From Aplectana chamaeleonis (Eukaryota > Nematoda > Chromadorea > Rhabditida > Cosmocercidae), in assembly GCA_029168955.1 (NCBI GenBank), contig JAPDOI010001357.1, forward strand, positions 62,001 through 126,000: 64,000 nucleotides of DNA, written 5' to 3'. The notes under the pieces were generated by a model, which was given only the letters and a program-made list of their open reading frames with translations, was not told the origin of the DNA and searched no databases. Positions 49,941 through 61,768 of the stretch are shown piece after piece. The translations under genes and the position numbers were made by a program. The first letter of the stretch is position 1; every line of letters starts with the position of its first letter.

Positions 49941-50568
49941 CAGGGGTGTGCGGCAATTGCCGTTTGCCGATTGCCGTTTGCCGTTTGCCGGCCATTTTTG
50001 GGGTTTGCCGTTGCCGTTGCCGTTTGCGGAACTTTTCGTCTAAAACGGCAAATTTTCGGCAAAAAATCGTTAAAACAACGGGATTTGCGCTCACCGCAGT
50101 TTCTGGGTCGGTCAGCGTTTCGAAGCTGCTACAAATAATTATTTTGACTAGTCCCAACTTCTAGTTCCAGCTCATTCAATGTATGAATGTACCCTTTTAT
50201 CGCTAACTGATGAAAACATTTCGACTGGGGAATCAGAGGAGTTCGTTCGAGTGCTAAATTGTTTGGGAGCCCCAAATGTCTTTTTTTTAATCATCGAATT
50301 CCTAACCACTTAAACATGCCAAAATTACGAAAAACCCCTTTTACAGAGGCATACCGATTACTGCAAGTTCTAAGATAACAAAACCAAGTGATATGAAAGT
50401 TGTAGCACAAAAGCAGCCTTGTTGAAACCAGTTGAGAACTCGTATATATAGGCCCGCTTATCGTCGGTTGATTGGCTCATGGTAAAAATTGGTACAGGAG
50501 AATTATCAGTTCTGCTAACACTTTGCCCGGCTTTTTAAAAGTTGAGCAATATTCACAGCGGTCATTAA

Positions 50569-51020
50569 AGGCAGTGTTCACAATGAATATCGGGCCCCAG
50601 TTCGACCCAAAAATGGGATTGTTTGATCGTGAGGTAACTAATAGTGAAGAAATAGCGAAGAAACCCGTTCAGAATAAGATAAAGTAGCGGTCTCTAACGT
50701 TCAGGGCGTGGACGAGAATCATGTGCCCTGCTGATTCCCGCAAGCGCGCGCTAGTCGCAAAATCTGCTCGAATCGATCAGGCTGCACGCGGCAGAGTTGT
50801 TTGGTAATTTGCCATCGAAACGTGTGCGGCGCCATAAGGTCGTCCGAATGGGGGGGGGTGGGCCGGGATAGGTAGGCGCACCGGGATAACTTTCAAAGCC
50901 GTTTTTATCGATTGCCGGCCCATTTTCGCTGCTTTCTTCGACCCTATCCTCTCCAGCATCTGCCAACTTAGTGTTCCACACTGAAACCTCGAGAAAGAGA
51001 TTTATCGTGGGCACTGCCTT
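50569..51020. mobile_element. TTAA MITE in the hAT element, first of a series
   Basis: Left end AGGCAGTGTTCACAATGAAT after TTAA (50565-50568); right end ATCGTGGGCACTGCCT followed by a TTAA at 51021-51024 that is shared with the next element. A run of G lies at 50849-50857. Non-coding. Confidence 0.8.
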
Positions 51021-51024
51021 TTAA

Positions 51025-51507
51025 GGCAGTGTTCACGATGATTTTCGTTGCCGAGTTTTCCACTCAAAACAAAGCGTTGGCCACCGAGTGTAACAGAAAT
51101 TACTAAGAAACGGCGAGAAACGCACTAAAACGGCTTATTTCAGTGACATTAATCTCTGGGCTGGACTAGTTGTCCAGCTGTATGAACATGTTCACGGTGG
51201 TTGTCACCGGTGAAAAATCGGGTCAGTGGAAAACGGAAGAATATTCTAGGCAAAATAGTACTAGTTAGAATTCGAAGAAAAGAACGGAGCAACAGAAAGC
51301 AAATAATTGTAAAGGACGGGCCCACAAATGATTTCATTGTCACAACGAACAGTTCCTGTGAGAGTAATGAGGTGGGGTGAGAGTAAAGGATTTCGTGACC
51401 TTCTGGTGCATTTTTCTCGATTCCTTCGTCATTTTTGTTGTACCCGGGGGTCAAACAATCGATTTAGCTATTAATCTCAGAATGGAAGATTATTGTGAAC
51501 ACTGCCT
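51025..51507. mobile_element. TTAA MITE, second of the series
   Basis: Left end GGCAGTGTTCACGATGATTT; right end ATTGTGAACACTGCCT then TTAA (51508-51511). Its body matches, inverted, the element at 12973-13390. Confidence 0.8.
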
Positions 51508-51511
51508 TTAA

Positions 51512-52125
51512 AGGCGGTGTGCAATAATACTTTGATTACGAGATCATTAGCTGAAATGGAGGGTTGACTCAATGACAGAGCTGGGTTTGTTATGAAATGG
51601 TGTAAAAATGAAACAATGAAAAATCTTTGAAGGCCACGATTGAAACCGCATTCTACTTTTTGCCAGAAATCCAGTGGTTTGAGGCCCAATGCAACAACAG
51701 TGTGGAAAACCGGTTCAAAACGAGCAACCAATACCAATATACGGCCCCAAACTTGACAAGGTGTACTCGCCCCACCCAACTCCTCGGTAGCCACAGGGGA
51801 GGTGAGTGGGCGGGTAAATGACATTAAAGTTTCGGGACAGTAAAGATCGATTTGTTGCTAGTTTTAGCCGACATTGTTACTGCTATTGGCCTCCTGCCGG
51901 CTCGCAGGCCAAATACACAAAAGGGAAGAGCTCAAGAGCAGTCCAGCTGGCTAAACGCACTGCACGCGGCCCTCCAGCGACGCAGTGAGTGCAGCTGACT
52001 TCCGTCGCGCGCGTTGTACCTGTCGAACTGTCCTTAGGTGCCCCTAATTCTGTGCATTCGATCAACATGCCCCTTAGAGCTTTTGATTCAAAAATTTAAA
52101 GGCTGCTTATACCGCGAGCACTGCA
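51512..52125. mobile_element. possible third TTAA element of the series
   Basis: After the shared TTAA the sequence starts AGGCGGTGTGCAATAATA, a variant left end. A degenerate right end, accgcgagcactgca then ttcaa, is near 52125. The interior 51620-52080 has no recognisable content. Confidence 0.35.
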
Positions 52126-52313
52126 TTCAACTAGACTAGTCCTACTCCACTCCTGTAGCCTCACAAGGGCAACCATTCAATCGTAGTTTGATGTGAGCGA
52201 CATTGATATCCCTGAGCCTACTACTTGTTACTAACAGTAAAATAACTGGCAGATATTGCATGGAATACGACATGGCTAACAAGGAAGGGTTGCTTACATC
52301 GAATGGAATTTCG

Positions 52314-52724
52314 TAATGCACATTTAAGATGTGCTAGGGGGAGGACAGTGTTCCCATATCCCGCACTCAGAATCTGCTAAATGCCTCAGGCAGTCCCTGA
52401 AAAGATCCAAATTCAAGCAAGGCCAGAACGGCTCGGCCAAAATGAACTGGTTTAACGATTGAATTACCTTTATGTATGTTCAGAATAGATCAGGGTTTGG
52501 AGAACAATGCATAATTCCTTATCTTAACAGAATCAATGCACCAAAATTTTTTACATCAATTCTGAACATATCTAAAGGTAACTCAATCGTTAAATCAGCT
52601 CTACTCACTTTAGCCGAACCGTTCAGGCCTTGATCAGATTTTGACCTTTTTAGGGACTGCCTGAGCATGGGAAATTGAAACACTGTCCTCCCCAGAACAT
52701 ATTAAACGTGCATCCCGAAACTCC
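52314..52724. mobile_element. foldback, ~175-bp arms
   Basis: Arms about 52314-52490 and 52555-52724 pair: gggggaggacagtgttccca faces gaaacactgtcctcccc, caggcagtccctgaaaag faces tttttagggactgcctg, and aacgattgaattacctttat faces taaaggtaactcaatcgtta. Non-coding, nested in the hAT element. Confidence 0.8.
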
Positions 52725-52891
52725 AACTGAAGTTGTCAACCCTCCCTTGTATATAAATGTTGGTGTATTATAGCACAAAATCGATTTTGCCGTTTGCCGT
52801 ATTGCCGTTTGCCGTTTGCCGGTCATTTTTGGGGTTTGCCGTTGCCGTTGCCGTTTGCCGAATTTTTAAATTCCTTTGCCGCACACCCCTG

Positions 52892-52899
52892 TTCAGAAA
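52892..52899. repeat. 8-bp target-site duplication (right)
   Basis: TTCAGAAA, followed by gcgttcatgttgaag, the resumed P3 left arm. Confidence 0.9.
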
Positions 52900-55152
52900 G
52901 CGTTCATGTTGAAGAAAAAAAAAACGAAAATAGGGGTGTACAATTATAGGAAACATTAAAACAGTGCAACAGTGCAGTGAAAAGGTAATAGTTTGAAGTG
53001 TCCCATAGGTGATATGAGCCTTTTATGGATCGATCATGATCTTAAATCCTTCCGATTTGTGGTAGGTATGACGCAGGGATCGGTATGACGGACCATTATA
53101 GCATTCATTTGAAGGGGAGGCGCAGAACATGATTGGAGCGGTTGGTGTGCGCGCCGTCAGTTGGTGAACGTTGTAGGTTCAGTTCTTCCGTTTGCCCGCA
53201 GTTTTTGCACTTAACTGCGCCTGTTTTATCACATTATAGGTTTGATAGTTCACGTCAACATGTGCAGATTGGAGTAGTTGGCGTGCGCGCCGTTGTGATA
53301 AGAACGTCGCAAGCTCAGTTCCCATACAGCATAGTAGTTTTTGCGTTGGAGGGTGTTTCGTCGTGACAAACACGGAAGAAACACATGACATTAGTATTCG
53401 TTGTAATGTCTTCTCACGAAATATTTCTCGTGATGTTGTGAAAACACGAGGTGGTTTAGTACAAGCCCCAGACCCTCGTCTTTGGGCTGGAGTAGTTCTC
53501 TTGGCCCTCTATCAAGAAATGGCCTTACTTGTGGTTCAACTGTGAATTGAATTTTTTGCGATTTTCGTGAGCGAGTCTGGGCTATGAAATGTCAAATTTC
53601 AGATAAATTCAAAATATGCTTACTATTCGACTGAGAGGAGAAAAAATAAACTCCAGCCCCAAAATGGGGGTCCGAATTCATGAACCAGCCCAGATTAATA
53701 GTTGCGGTTAGCTTCTGAAAGTCTGCATTAATGGGTGACGACTTCGGGTTGCTCAATTTCCGTTCCAAGCCGAGCTCTGAGGGTGGCTTTGAATATCTTC
53801 AAAAAAAAATTGTGTACTTTATCAAGCTCGAATTAGCGCTCTATATGTTATGATGAAGCGTCAGAAGGGTTCTCTGAAGTAGGCAGTTCGTCGTGGTACC
53901 ATCAAAACTGACGTATAGCAGCCCATTTGCCGCTAGGAACTTTGATTTTGTTTTCAGGTTTATTCCAACTTCTTGACAAATTTCGGATAACAGCAAGTTT
54001 CTTCACACGATCTATTTTCGCAGATAAGCTGCTCACCGCATTATCAAGATTTGGACCTCTTCAAATACTATTTAGTTCAACAAAAATCACAGAAGCGTTT
54101 GGTCGCCAATCTATCAAGAAATTTCCAACACAAAAACGCTATTGCAAACCATATATGGATGTATTACTACCAATACCGCAACTAATAATCTGGGCTGGTT
54201 TATGAATTCGGACCCCCCATTTTGGGGCTGGAGAATATTTTTTCACCTCTCAGTCGAATACTAAGCATATTTTGAATTTATCTGAAATTAGACATTTCAT
54301 AGCCCAGACTCGTTTAACGAAAATCGCAAAAATTTTAATTCACACTTGAACCTCAAGTAAGGCCTTTTCTTGAAAGAGGGCCAAGAGAACTACTCCAGCC
54401 CAAAGACGAGGGTCTGGGGCTTGTACTAAACCACCTCGTGTTTTCACAACATCACGAGAAATATTTCGTGAGAAGACATTACAGCGAATACTAATGGCAT
54501 AAGTTTCTTCCGTGTTTGTCACGATGAAACACCCTCCAACGCAAATTCTACTATGCTGTATGGGAAATGAGCTTGCGACGTTCTTATCACAACGGCGCGC
54601 ACGCCAACTACTCCAATCTGCACATGTTGACATGAGCTATCAAACCTATAATGTGATGAAACAGGCGCAGTTAAGTGCAAAAACTGCGGGCAAACGGAAG
54701 AACTGAACCTACAACGTTCACCAACTGACGGCGCGCACACCAACTGCTCCAATCATGTTCTGCGCCTCCCCTTAAAATGAATGCTATAATGGTCCGTCAT
54801 ACCGATCCCTGCGTCATACCTACCACAAATCGGAAGGATTTAAGATCATGATCGATCCATAAAAGGCTCATATCACCTATGGGACACTTCAAACTATTAC
54901 CTTTTCACTGCACTGTTGCACTGTTTTAATGTTTCCTATAATTGTACCACCCGTATTTTCGTTTTTTTTTTCTTCAACATGAACGCTTTCTGAAGCACAA
55001 AGCAGTGTTGAGAAGGAGTGAAGGCCGTATCCAGATATGTTCTAAGGTCAGTCTAGGACAGCGGGATGATTCCGGCTGACGGCGCCTGCAACGGCCGCGA
55101 GAGCCCTGTGAACATGGCTCTACGCAAAGGTGGTGAGACCTTAGCGGCTAGT

Positions 55153-55415
55153 ATAGTGAGGATCGAATAATTTCGATTATTTCAATCAATCATTTTTTTT
55201 TGCTTCATAGCCAGAATGGCTTCGCGCTGTTCTTCATTTCCAGACATCGAGCAGTACTCAAGCTTTCCGTAATTGATGGCAGAGTAGAAATCTTCGCATT
55301 CACGAAATCACAATTGTCACTTATTCGAAAAAAATCGAATTTTCGAAGTTTTTCAAATAACTAATAAATAAACAAAAAAAACTCAAATAACAAAAAAATA
55401 TTCGGCCCTCACTAT
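55153..55415. mobile_element. Mutator-like MITE in P3 right arm
   Basis: Mirror copy of 49512-49776: ends ATAGTGAGGATCGAATA and GGCCCTCACTAT, flanked by AGCGGCTAGT and AACGGCTAGT (complements of the left-arm flanks with one change). Confidence 0.8.
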
Positions 55416-56396
55416 AACGGCTAGTACTTTGGTGGCCGAAGAAAATGTGGATTTCCTGATTTCATTAGAATTTTATGAATGGAGTTCGAAAAATAAGTAC
55501 TTTCAAGAGGCGTCTGGGATTGAGTCCAAACTAGGAAATTTTGATCAAAATTCAATTTCGCAATCTCTTTTTTTATGTTTAGAATGTGTAGGCAAATTCC
55601 ACATCGTTGGAACGATTAACAAGCGTATTCATGCGCGGCTAAAAAATGCTTGGTGTCCTAGGAGGTTTTCAGTATGGAAATAAAATTTGGGAACATAAAT
55701 GAAATTTCAACTTCTAAAAATTTGAAATATTCTCAATTGTCGATTTTCATGGATTTCATGCTTTACCTGATTTTGAACGTGATTTCGTCCCGCAAAGATC
55801 AAGAGCTGCATTGCTGTAATTTTCACATGCCTGGTAAAATTTACCGTGGAACCAGCCATCTTTATATCGGAAAACAAAAAAATTATTTCATCTTAAAGAC
55901 GAAATGTCGGACTGACTTCCTCAAACCCAAATTCTCGATGAAGTGTGGCATTTTTTTTCTTAAAATAATCACCAATGTTGATGAAATTCGTAGTTCGATA
56001 ACGTTCACATCCATATATGGTTAGGAATGGTGGTTTTGTATGAAAAATTTCTTGATAGATTGGTGACGGAACGCTCCGGAAGGAACTCAGAGGTTAAAAA
56101 CAGTATACGAATGTGGGAAATACAAGGAAATGTTAAAAAACCATATTCTACTACTCTCAATCGCCAATCCTTTTGGACACAGGAAACATTCGATAGCTAC
56201 CGTAACCCGAAATCTCTCCTATGAGATTTTTTAAACATTTTTACGTTCACTAGGCCGCATTTCCCACGCTGATTTCTAATCTGACGTTTATTTTCAAAAT
56301 AAACAACTTTGAACCGAGTTATGGAGAAACGACGCCAAATGGCGCGCTCCGGCGCCCTAGCGCGCCGGATGACCAAAAGATACGCGCGGTATTGTA

Positions 56397-57264
56397 TGAA
56401 TAATCCAGCAACGACTCTATGGCGGAGAGGAATAAAGTGGGCCTTGGCTTTTCCAAGCAAGCAAATTTTGTGCACGCATTCACCATTATGGTTGCAGAGG
56501 ATAACACTGGAGTTAATTATTATGAAGTGGAAGGAGATTTATGATTGGTTAATAATGAAAATGATACAAAAGTCGTTCGATCGTCGCCGCCATGGGCGCG
56601 CGGACGTGGCGTCGTGCCATTCATACACTAACGCCACGCCCGCGCGTCAAGTGGGTGGCGCGCTGGCGTCGAGGAGTATGAATAGCTCCTAAGATTTGAG
56701 ACAAGGTGAGTTGTCGAGGGCTATGAATTTTGTTCGATAGAGATTGGGCTTTCAAATTGTCAGTTCATTGCACATGATCGAGAGAGCGCAGGCCGACAAG
56801 CTACCAACCTACAGTTTGTGTAGGACTTCCTTATTAGTGCCCTGATATATTGTTCCTCAAATCTGATCGCTTTTTTCTTTCATGTTCACACATTCCCCTA
56901 GCAGTGGGCTGACCATGAATTGCTCACAAGGGCAAGCGTTGATCAGGGATCACTGTGCGGGCCAGACTGGACTTAGTTGAAATCTGACAATATTCGAAAC
57001 ATTGTAATATCATTTTGCACTCTCCTAATAATATTTTCAACTACCTGGCGCTGGAATGCGATTCATATGTCTGGCTTCCGAACTTGAAACTCGAACTTTC
57101 TGTATCCACTCGTGTTTCAAATAGTTCACATAATCACGGTTCGCGATTGTTGATTTTTGCGTATAAGTGTTGTTTTTATCGTCTAGTTGATCCAAAGTTC
57201 TTGTGGAAGGAATAATTCCACCCCGCCTCGACATCTTGTACCCTCCAGTGCTCATCAGTTTTGA
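56397..57264. other. unassigned stretch with an inverted dispersed repeat
   Basis: 56519-56695 is a diverged reverse complement of 63295-63475 (ttaataatgaaaatgat, gtcgccgccatggg, cgccagcgcg-type hairpin). The remainder, including a 66-codon frame at 57015-57215, has no recognised feature. Confidence 0.45.
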
Positions 57265-58153
57265 GTTCAGGGTTAACGATAAAAACTGCTTCGTGCTGTC
57301 GTCATGAGAAGGTGTAGATCTGGCCATCACAACAGTGAAAAGTTGGAGAAAAAACCACTCAAGAACAAGTCATTGCTTGGTGTCTGCTCGCTCCCAGTTA
57401 TCGAGATTTCCATAAATGCCTGTTTTGCCAACTTTTATTTTGCTTCTTAAAGGCAGCGTTCACGATGATCATCCTCGTTGACTTTCCCCAGTGAAATGAT
57501 AGGCGAGAAGGATCCTAGGCTCCCAGTGTCGAAAGAACGGTAGAAAACGAGCCAGGGGCGGCAAAATATCGGCTGCAAACAAGCGTTTCGGTGCCCCAGA
57601 CACGCCTGGTGCCCCAGATCCACCCCCTGGGAATGAACAAATGGAGACTCAGATTATAGGAATGATGAAGTCGTGGAAGTGCTGATAAGTGAGCTGATCG
57701 CTTGATTGCATTGAATGCTATATCATCCTTCTAGCGGTCAATTCCTCCACGCTCAAAAAATCAACGTAAAAAAGGGAGGGCCCATTTTGGCTCAAAAAAG
57801 CGTATTTCGTGTCCTTTTTAAGCATGCCTTGCTACATGGGGCACCAGACCTCCCGTAAATCGTGGAGATATCAAAAGTGAAATTTATCGTGAATTCATCA
57901 TGAACACTGCCTTTAAGCAATTTATGAGCGCTTCTAAAGACTACTGACTACTCTAAGAGCAAAATTAAAGACGGATAAGCAAGCATTCCTGAAAATCTCG
58001 TAATTAGTGGGTGTGCGGACACCCGTAATTATCCGTACTGCCTAGTTTTTGTGCGTTTCCCCCGCAAATTTTCACTTTTCTTGCTTTTGCGGTGACCAAA
58101 TCAACACTCTCATGGAGTTATCTCGAAAATGGTTTTTGTCGCGATTCCTGCCT
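57265..58153. mobile_element. TTAA MITE hosting another TTAA MITE
   Basis: Its two halves (57265-57446 and 57917-58153) together align with the reverse complement of the MITE at 14770-15190: tagatctggccatcac, cttggtgtc-ctcgc, ataagcaagcatt. Removing the insert leaves about 420 bp, the expected length. The left TTAA has decayed to ttga; the right end CGATTCCTGCCT is followed by TTAA (58154-58157). Confidence 0.8.
57451..57912. mobile_element. nested TTAA MITE, 462 bp
   Basis: Ends AGGCAGCGTTCACGATGATC and TCATGAACACTGCCT with duplicated TTAA at 57447-57450 and 57913-57916. Same subfamily as 26060-26509, opposite orientation. Non-coding. Confidence 0.88.
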
Positions 58154-58157
58154 TTAA

Positions 58158-60318
58158 CTGGTATGTGAACTGACCACGTTCACCTGAATGTGTATTCGTT
58201 GCACGTAACTTCTCGATTTGTCAATAAATCTCATTAAAATGGGAGCGTAGGCTACAGGTCCTCTCAGTGTGATTGGATTGGTCCCCTTATTGAGCGTCCA
58301 GTGACCTGCATAACTGCTATCATTTGGTACGCATCTAAACCGCAAAGCAAGGTCGTCCTACGCCTGCCAAACATCAACTCCTGTTTCTGCCTTTGCTTTC
58401 CTTTTCTTTTTTTGATTTTATTTGATGGTGATGCCGATCATTTTGTTTTCTGTACAGTTCTCTTTTCAATTTTCTTACGTTCATGTGAAACATATAAAAT
58501 CATTGCCGTTTTCAGAAAAGGTAGCACGGTTTTGTAAGTATAGGCTTTTCGCCAAATTTAGTCGGATAGGGAGACCAGATTTATCATTTGTGGCGGCTAT
58601 GCACCATTTGGAAAACTACCGATCAGCGAGGGTTTATCGCGAATGCCAACCTACCCCCTCTATTCAGTAGAGAGAATTGGTCTATACATAAATTGTTTTC
58701 TTTTGTGCAGCTGAGTTGATCCTGTTGAGGAAATTGTTCATAGAGCCCGCTGTGTTAGAATTTTTCCATGTTAAACCCAAAGAGTGCCGCATAAAATTTA
58801 GAGCCTCACTAGTCCTGAAATCGAAAATAATCGCCTAACATCTGAAATGAACATTTTCGTCTGGAATATTCCGTACTTTGTTTTTCGTATTTGTAGAAGT
58901 GCACAGTTCTCGACGTCGATGAATGATAACAGCAGTGGTGATAGCTTAAAAAGTCATGGCAATAATCTTTGAGTTCCCTCCATCTGGAGCCTCGGCTTTG
59001 ATATGTAGGTAGATTTTCTATCGATCTTGCATTCCGTCAGAGACTTCATAACGCTTAATCGCGTTTTGCCTTATTAGTGGAGTTCTGTGTTTACGCAACT
59101 CCACTCACTGCTTTCCTTTCAAATCATTACTTTCATTTGTCTCAGGACTGCTCCTTACTCCTAGTTCGGCGCTATTTGTGTGGAAACAAGAGCTTTGTAA
59201 TGTTAATACAAAATTTTGAGACCCATCCAGGGATGCGATACGTACAATCATAATCATCTTCCAGTCATCATTGACTGCCTGTGAATCAGCACACAAGATG
59301 TCTAAAATAGTCGCACCAACGATTTTCGAGAGGTTGTTAGAATCTCAGCTACTACGTAAGAATTTTTTGGCTGACGTAACGCTGATTACAGCAGGGAGAT
59401 GTACCTTTAGAAATTTCCGATATGCAGTGTTGACTCGACTTATCAGAGCGAACGACTTTTTCTTTATTTAATCAGTCGACTGTGCAATACAGTGTGTGTT
59501 CACTGCGCTTTACATTCGGCTACGCCTCCGTCCTATCGGCTCTCTTATTGGCCCATCATAGCCAAAGGTCTGTGGCAATGTTAACAAGTGTAATCTGAAT
59601 ACAAACCACTTTTTCATTGGCACTTGAACTCTACTTGTTCTTATCAACAGAAAAGAAGTACGGCGTTTTGAAACAAACTCATCAAACAGTATACCCGATA
59701 AGAACTGTCTTCGAGTTCTCGCTGGAAATTGGAAGTTGCGAAGCCCCCTCCAACAGGAGTGTTGAAAATTAAGCTAAAAGCGAGCTATAAATAGCCCTAT
59801 ACTACCTCAAAACCTGAATGAGTCATACCCATCCGCCCACTGCCCCTGTAGCGTTTGGGGCTGTGTAGGGCTATTTGTGGCTCGTTCAAAGCCTTTCTGG
59901 ACATTATTGTTGCAATTGACTCCGGAACTTTGGCTTTCGAGTGAAAACTAGAATTCTGTTTTTATCACTGCTTTAATCACGGCTTTAATGAAGCACGGGG
60001 TGTTGTACACGGTTTATCAGAGCGAACAACTGTGATAAATCGATAACCCGAATGGTTAGGGAATTAGAATTCTTCCTGTCGAGCGCTACCAAGTTTAAAG
60101 CGTAGCTGGAGTTGGTTTTTGTCGATTATTTGTTGGAGTGGATGCAACTCTTGACATTCCGAAATTAGTCCCACTTCATTTACTGAAGGAATTATAAAGC
60201 AAAGACTGTCTTGGATGCTTTGTTTTAAATCAGCCTTCATCGCGAAAACAATGTCTTATTTCCTAGTGCTGTTGCGCGTGTAGAAACGTGAAGAAGGGGA
60301 ATATGGCGAGAAACCCGT
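58158..60318. other. mostly unassigned stretch
   Basis: Contains a hairpin (59782-59803 with 59862-59884: gagctataaatagccctata and its complement), a repeated word ttatcagagcgaac (59440; 60013) and one weak exon candidate listed separately. No domain recognised. Confidence 0.35.
59289..59353 (+). CDS. weak candidate first exon, unknown protein
   Basis: ATG at 59298 gives MSKIVAPTIFERLLESQLLR, ending at CTACTAC followed by GTAAGAATT, a good splice-donor match at about 59354. Without splicing the frame continues to 59471. No family is recognised and no partner exon is certain, so this is only a pointer to test with transcripts. Confidence 0.12.
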
Positions 60319-60322
60319 TTAA

Positions 60323-61768
60323 AGGTAATGTTCACGATAGCATTTATACGTGTTTTTGGCAGGAAGCGTTAGTACGCGTAACAACCATGAGCCCTACCGA
60401 AAAAATCCGCAAAAAATCACTGCTGAAGCCGATTAACCGCCAGCAAAGCAAGCCGACAGGATGTTGATCGAATCCATAGCGCAGACGGTGAGAAGGAGCA
60501 GTTAGGCCGGCACACGTGACGCACGTGACCGAAAACCGCGGCGTTCGCGACGTCTTCGGAGCGCGTAACTCGTGAAAAAATTTAGTTGGTGTACCGTTTT
60601 TGTCATTTCCCTTTATCATCTTTTTCATTCTGAAATCTTTATCATTTCGTGGAATGGGGAGTTCTCAGTACTTGAGGAATTTTCGGTGCTTAAAAGGGGT
60701 TGCATAAAAAATTCACAATGCCAGGATGTTAGTGATTCACCGCAAAGGTGAAAAACGCATGAGGAGTGACTGAAATAAGTGAGAATGACAATGCAAACAA
60801 ACAAAACATGAAACTTGTGATAAAGGGATAAAAGGAAGAGACGAAAACGGGGCACCAACTAGTTTTTCTTCAAGGGCCTGCGGTTAACGCGCCCCAACGA
60901 CGAAGTGAAAGCAGCGGCTTTCCGTAGCGGCTGTCACGTGTGCCAGCCGTTGCTGGGATAGGGGCTTTCTACATACCGAAGTAAGGCCTCTTTCAGACTA
61001 CCATTGCCGGGCGATGCGACGACATGATAACAATGAGTATTGATCACGATAGCATCGCACGTCGATCAGTATTCAAAGCATGGCGTCGTGGCGATCAGCG
61101 ATGGAAGTGTGAAGTAGGCCTAAGAGTTTCGCATCTTACGTCTAGATTTCCTTTTGGGACCACTTAGCTTGATTTTAGTAGCTTGACGCGTCGAACTGTA
61201 AAAACGGGACAGCTTCTCCATCTTTGTGAAAAGAGCCCATATCTCCTTTTCCTTAGCCCCACCTACGATGTGAATTCCATCAACATCCCCAGGCCGACGA
61301 ATTCGAATGGGCGGGCTGGTTGTTCTTCGTTTTTGGCTTTTGATGATAATGATAACAGATACTGCAGCGTGCCATTACCAGTAGAGAAGCTTACCGTATA
61401 TTTACCATTTTCAGTCGCCAGAAGCGACGAACAACCAGACAGCCAACTAGAATTCGTCGGTTTGCTTTGTCACCGGTTGTTCGGCTTCAACAGCGATTTT
61501 TCGATTTTTTTTTCTTTCAGGCTGTTCTAATGATCCCCCGTTTCGTCAATCTCTGTACGGGGTGAAGTCGCGACGCTGCTGTGATAGCTTTGTCATAAAT
61601 GTGAAGCGGTTGTTTCTGAGATAACGCTATTTAAGGAGTGGATATAGAACCGCTTCGCTCCCAAAATTGCGATGATAGCTGCATCGCGGCTTCCTAGAAG
61701 AAGGATACCAACCGTACCAACTTTCTCTGCCAGATACACTGCTAAGGATTTTATCACGAACACTGCCC
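60323..61768. mobile_element. TTAA-type foldback, ~1.45 kb
   Basis: Left end AGGTAATGTTCACGATAGC after TTAA (60319-60322); right end ATCACGAACACTGCCCTT. Inside, about 60395-60465 (aatcactgctgaagccgatt, agcaaagcaagccgac) is the complement of about 61440-61510 (gtcggtttgctttgtc, ggcttcaacagcgattttt), so the element is a foldback. It hosts the Harbinger-like MITE at 60985. The frames inside (60344-60628, 61183-61530) show no domain. Confidence 0.5.
60985..61120. mobile_element. Harbinger-like MITE with TAA duplication
   Basis: A 136-bp element with ends GGCCTCTTTCAGACTACCAT and GATGGAAGTGTGAAGTAGGCC, flanked by TAA at 60982-60984 and 61121-61123. The inner words tgataacaatgagtattgatc and gatcagtattcaaagca also pair. 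Related to the element at 1592-1740. Confidence 0.7.

Larger units (their letters stand above)
49941..52891. mobile_element. hAT-like non-autonomous element, 2.95 kb
   Basis: Terminal inverted repeats CAGGGGTGTGCGGCAA and TTTGCCGCACACCCCTG with a perfect 8-bp duplication TTCAGAAA, the hAT signature. About 90 bp of TTGCCGTTTGCCG-type repeats adjoin each end (49950-50035; 52785-52862) and, unusually, face the same way at both ends. The interior is largely later insertions (TTAA MITEs 50569-51507, a foldback at 52314-52724). No hAT transposase or BED finger is visible. Confidence 0.88.
49365..56394. mobile_element. palindromic element P3, split by a hAT-like element
   Basis: Left arm 49365-49940 plus 52892-53700 (outermost part missing), centre about 53700-54180, complete right arm to CGCGCGGTATTG at 56394, flanked by TA at 56395-56396. 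The centre is in the orientation opposite to that of P1. Both arms carry the Mutator-like MITE. No transposase is recognised. The arms of P3 match each other better by eye than they match P1 or P2. Confidence 0.8.
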
